From: Bacteroidales bacterium
Lineage (GTDB): Bacteria > Bacteroidota > Bacteroidia > Bacteroidales > JAFGXI01
DNA: 8,170 bases
NCBI GenBank assembly: GCA_026985625.1
Contig: JALSQC010000326.1
Coordinates: 1 to 8,170, forward strand
Reading direction: 5' to 3'
Positions 7,764 through 8,170 of the stretch are shown here, piece by piece (positions within the stretch are counted from its first letter, which is position 1; every line of letters begins with the position of its first letter). Made by a program: the position numbers and the translations under genes. Below the pieces are notes generated by a model. That model searched no databases and was not told where the DNA came from. It saw only the letters and a program-made list of their open reading frames with translations.

Positions 7764-8129
7764 ATGGAAAAAAATCTAAAAAACAAAAATATTTTAATTG
7801 CCGAAGATGACGATTTTAATTATATTGTATTAAGCGAGATGCTTTACGATACAAAAGCTAATTGTTATAGAGCAAGAGATGGTGTTGAGGCTGTTGAAAA
7901 AGTTGAAAAAGAAAAATACGATTTAATTTTAATGGATATTAATATGCCTCGTTTAGATGGAATGTCGGCTATAAAAAAAATAAGAGAAAAAAATAATAAT
8001 ATTCCTATTATTGTGCTTACGGCATATGCTTATAACGAAAAATTACGTAGAGAGAAAGGTTTTAACGAGTTCTTGGTTAAACCTTTTGAGTTTGATGTTG
8101 TTCTTAACCTTGTATTTAAATATCTTTAA
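7764..8129 (+). CDS. Single-domain response regulator (receiver only)
   Basis: The 121-residue product from ATG at 7764 is a bare REC domain with no output domain. A TTG nine bases upstream (7755) is in frame, but the ATG is the simpler start. Receiver landmarks are ILIAEDDDFN (10-19) with the acidic pair Glu14/Asp15, LMDINMP (56-62) with phospho-acceptor Asp58, LTAYAY (85-90) with switch Thr86, and the conserved lysine in VKPF (Lys106). The Thr-to-Lys spacing is 20 residues against 22 in CheY, so the helix-4 region is slightly short. The AEDDDFNY start resembles receivers at the end of Bacteroidota hybrid histidine kinases, so the protein may derive from one. No partner kinase or phosphotransfer protein lies in the window. 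It probably relays or sinks phosphate, or regulates by protein contact; this is inference. It follows murB by 75 bp and might be read through from it. A tandem heptamer array begins right after its stop. Confidence 0.92.
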   Translation: MEKNLKNKNILIAEDDDFNYIVLSEMLYDTKANCYRARDGVEAVEKVEKEKYDLILMDINMPRLDGMSAIKKIREKNNNIPIIVLTAYAYNEKLRREKGFNEFLVKPFEFDVVLNLVFKYL

Positions 8130-8170
8130 TTAATTCTTAATTCTTAATTCTTAATTTTTAATTCTTAATT
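8130..8170. repeat. Tandem heptamer array, unit TTAATTC, running off the right edge
   Basis: Five full units start at 8130, 8137, 8144, 8151 and 8158, with a sixth beginning at 8165 that is cut by the window end. The fourth unit ends in T instead of C; the others are identical. The array starts immediately after the TAA stop of the receiver gene, and that stop lies in a TTAA that matches the beginning of a unit. It has no coding capacity that I can support. Total copy number is unknown because the array continues past the window. Confidence 0.9.

Noticed and set aside
8130..8170. CRISPR-like array
   Set aside because: Units are 7 bp and directly adjacent with no spacers, so this is a simple tandem repeat.

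Overview
The window looks like ordinary chromosomal DNA from a low-GC member of the Bacteroidota, probably a Bacteroidales-like lineage. This is inferred from protein style and layout: a two-parvulin periplasmic foldase directly downstream of guaB, a RecQ whose zinc module sits near the C-terminus, a stand-alone receiver resembling the receivers of Bacteroidota hybrid kinases, strong A/T bias at third codon positions, and no convincing Shine-Dalgarno before any gene. No rRNA, tRNA, insertion sequence, CRISPR array or phage gene was found.

Region by region. Positions 1-1828 (minus) hold a SurA/PpiC-type peptidylprolyl isomerase whose C-terminus runs off the left edge. It lies 57 bp downstream of guaB (1886-3355, minus), and the two probably form one transcript. 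A 186 bp divergent gap separates guaB from recQ (3542-5443, plus; TTG start). recQ converges on a family-4-type glycosyltransferase (5500-6594, minus; GTG start) across 56 bp that contain a small AT-only hairpin. The glycosyltransferase diverges from murB (6687-7688, plus) across 92 bp. murB is followed at 75 bp by a single-domain response regulator (7764-8129, plus). The window ends inside a tandem array of the heptamer TTAATTC that begins right after that gene's stop codon. No gene-free stretch exceeds about 190 bp.

Together the genes cover purine nucleotide synthesis (guaB), outer-membrane or periplasmic protein folding (isomerase), DNA repair (recQ), glycan synthesis (glycosyltransferase), peptidoglycan precursor synthesis (murB) and signalling (receiver). 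They do not form an obvious single pathway. I found no convincing undescribed system. The points most worth a second look are the heptamer array, the orphan receiver, the RecQ domain order, and a short A-tract/CGT motif shared by the two divergent intergenic regions.
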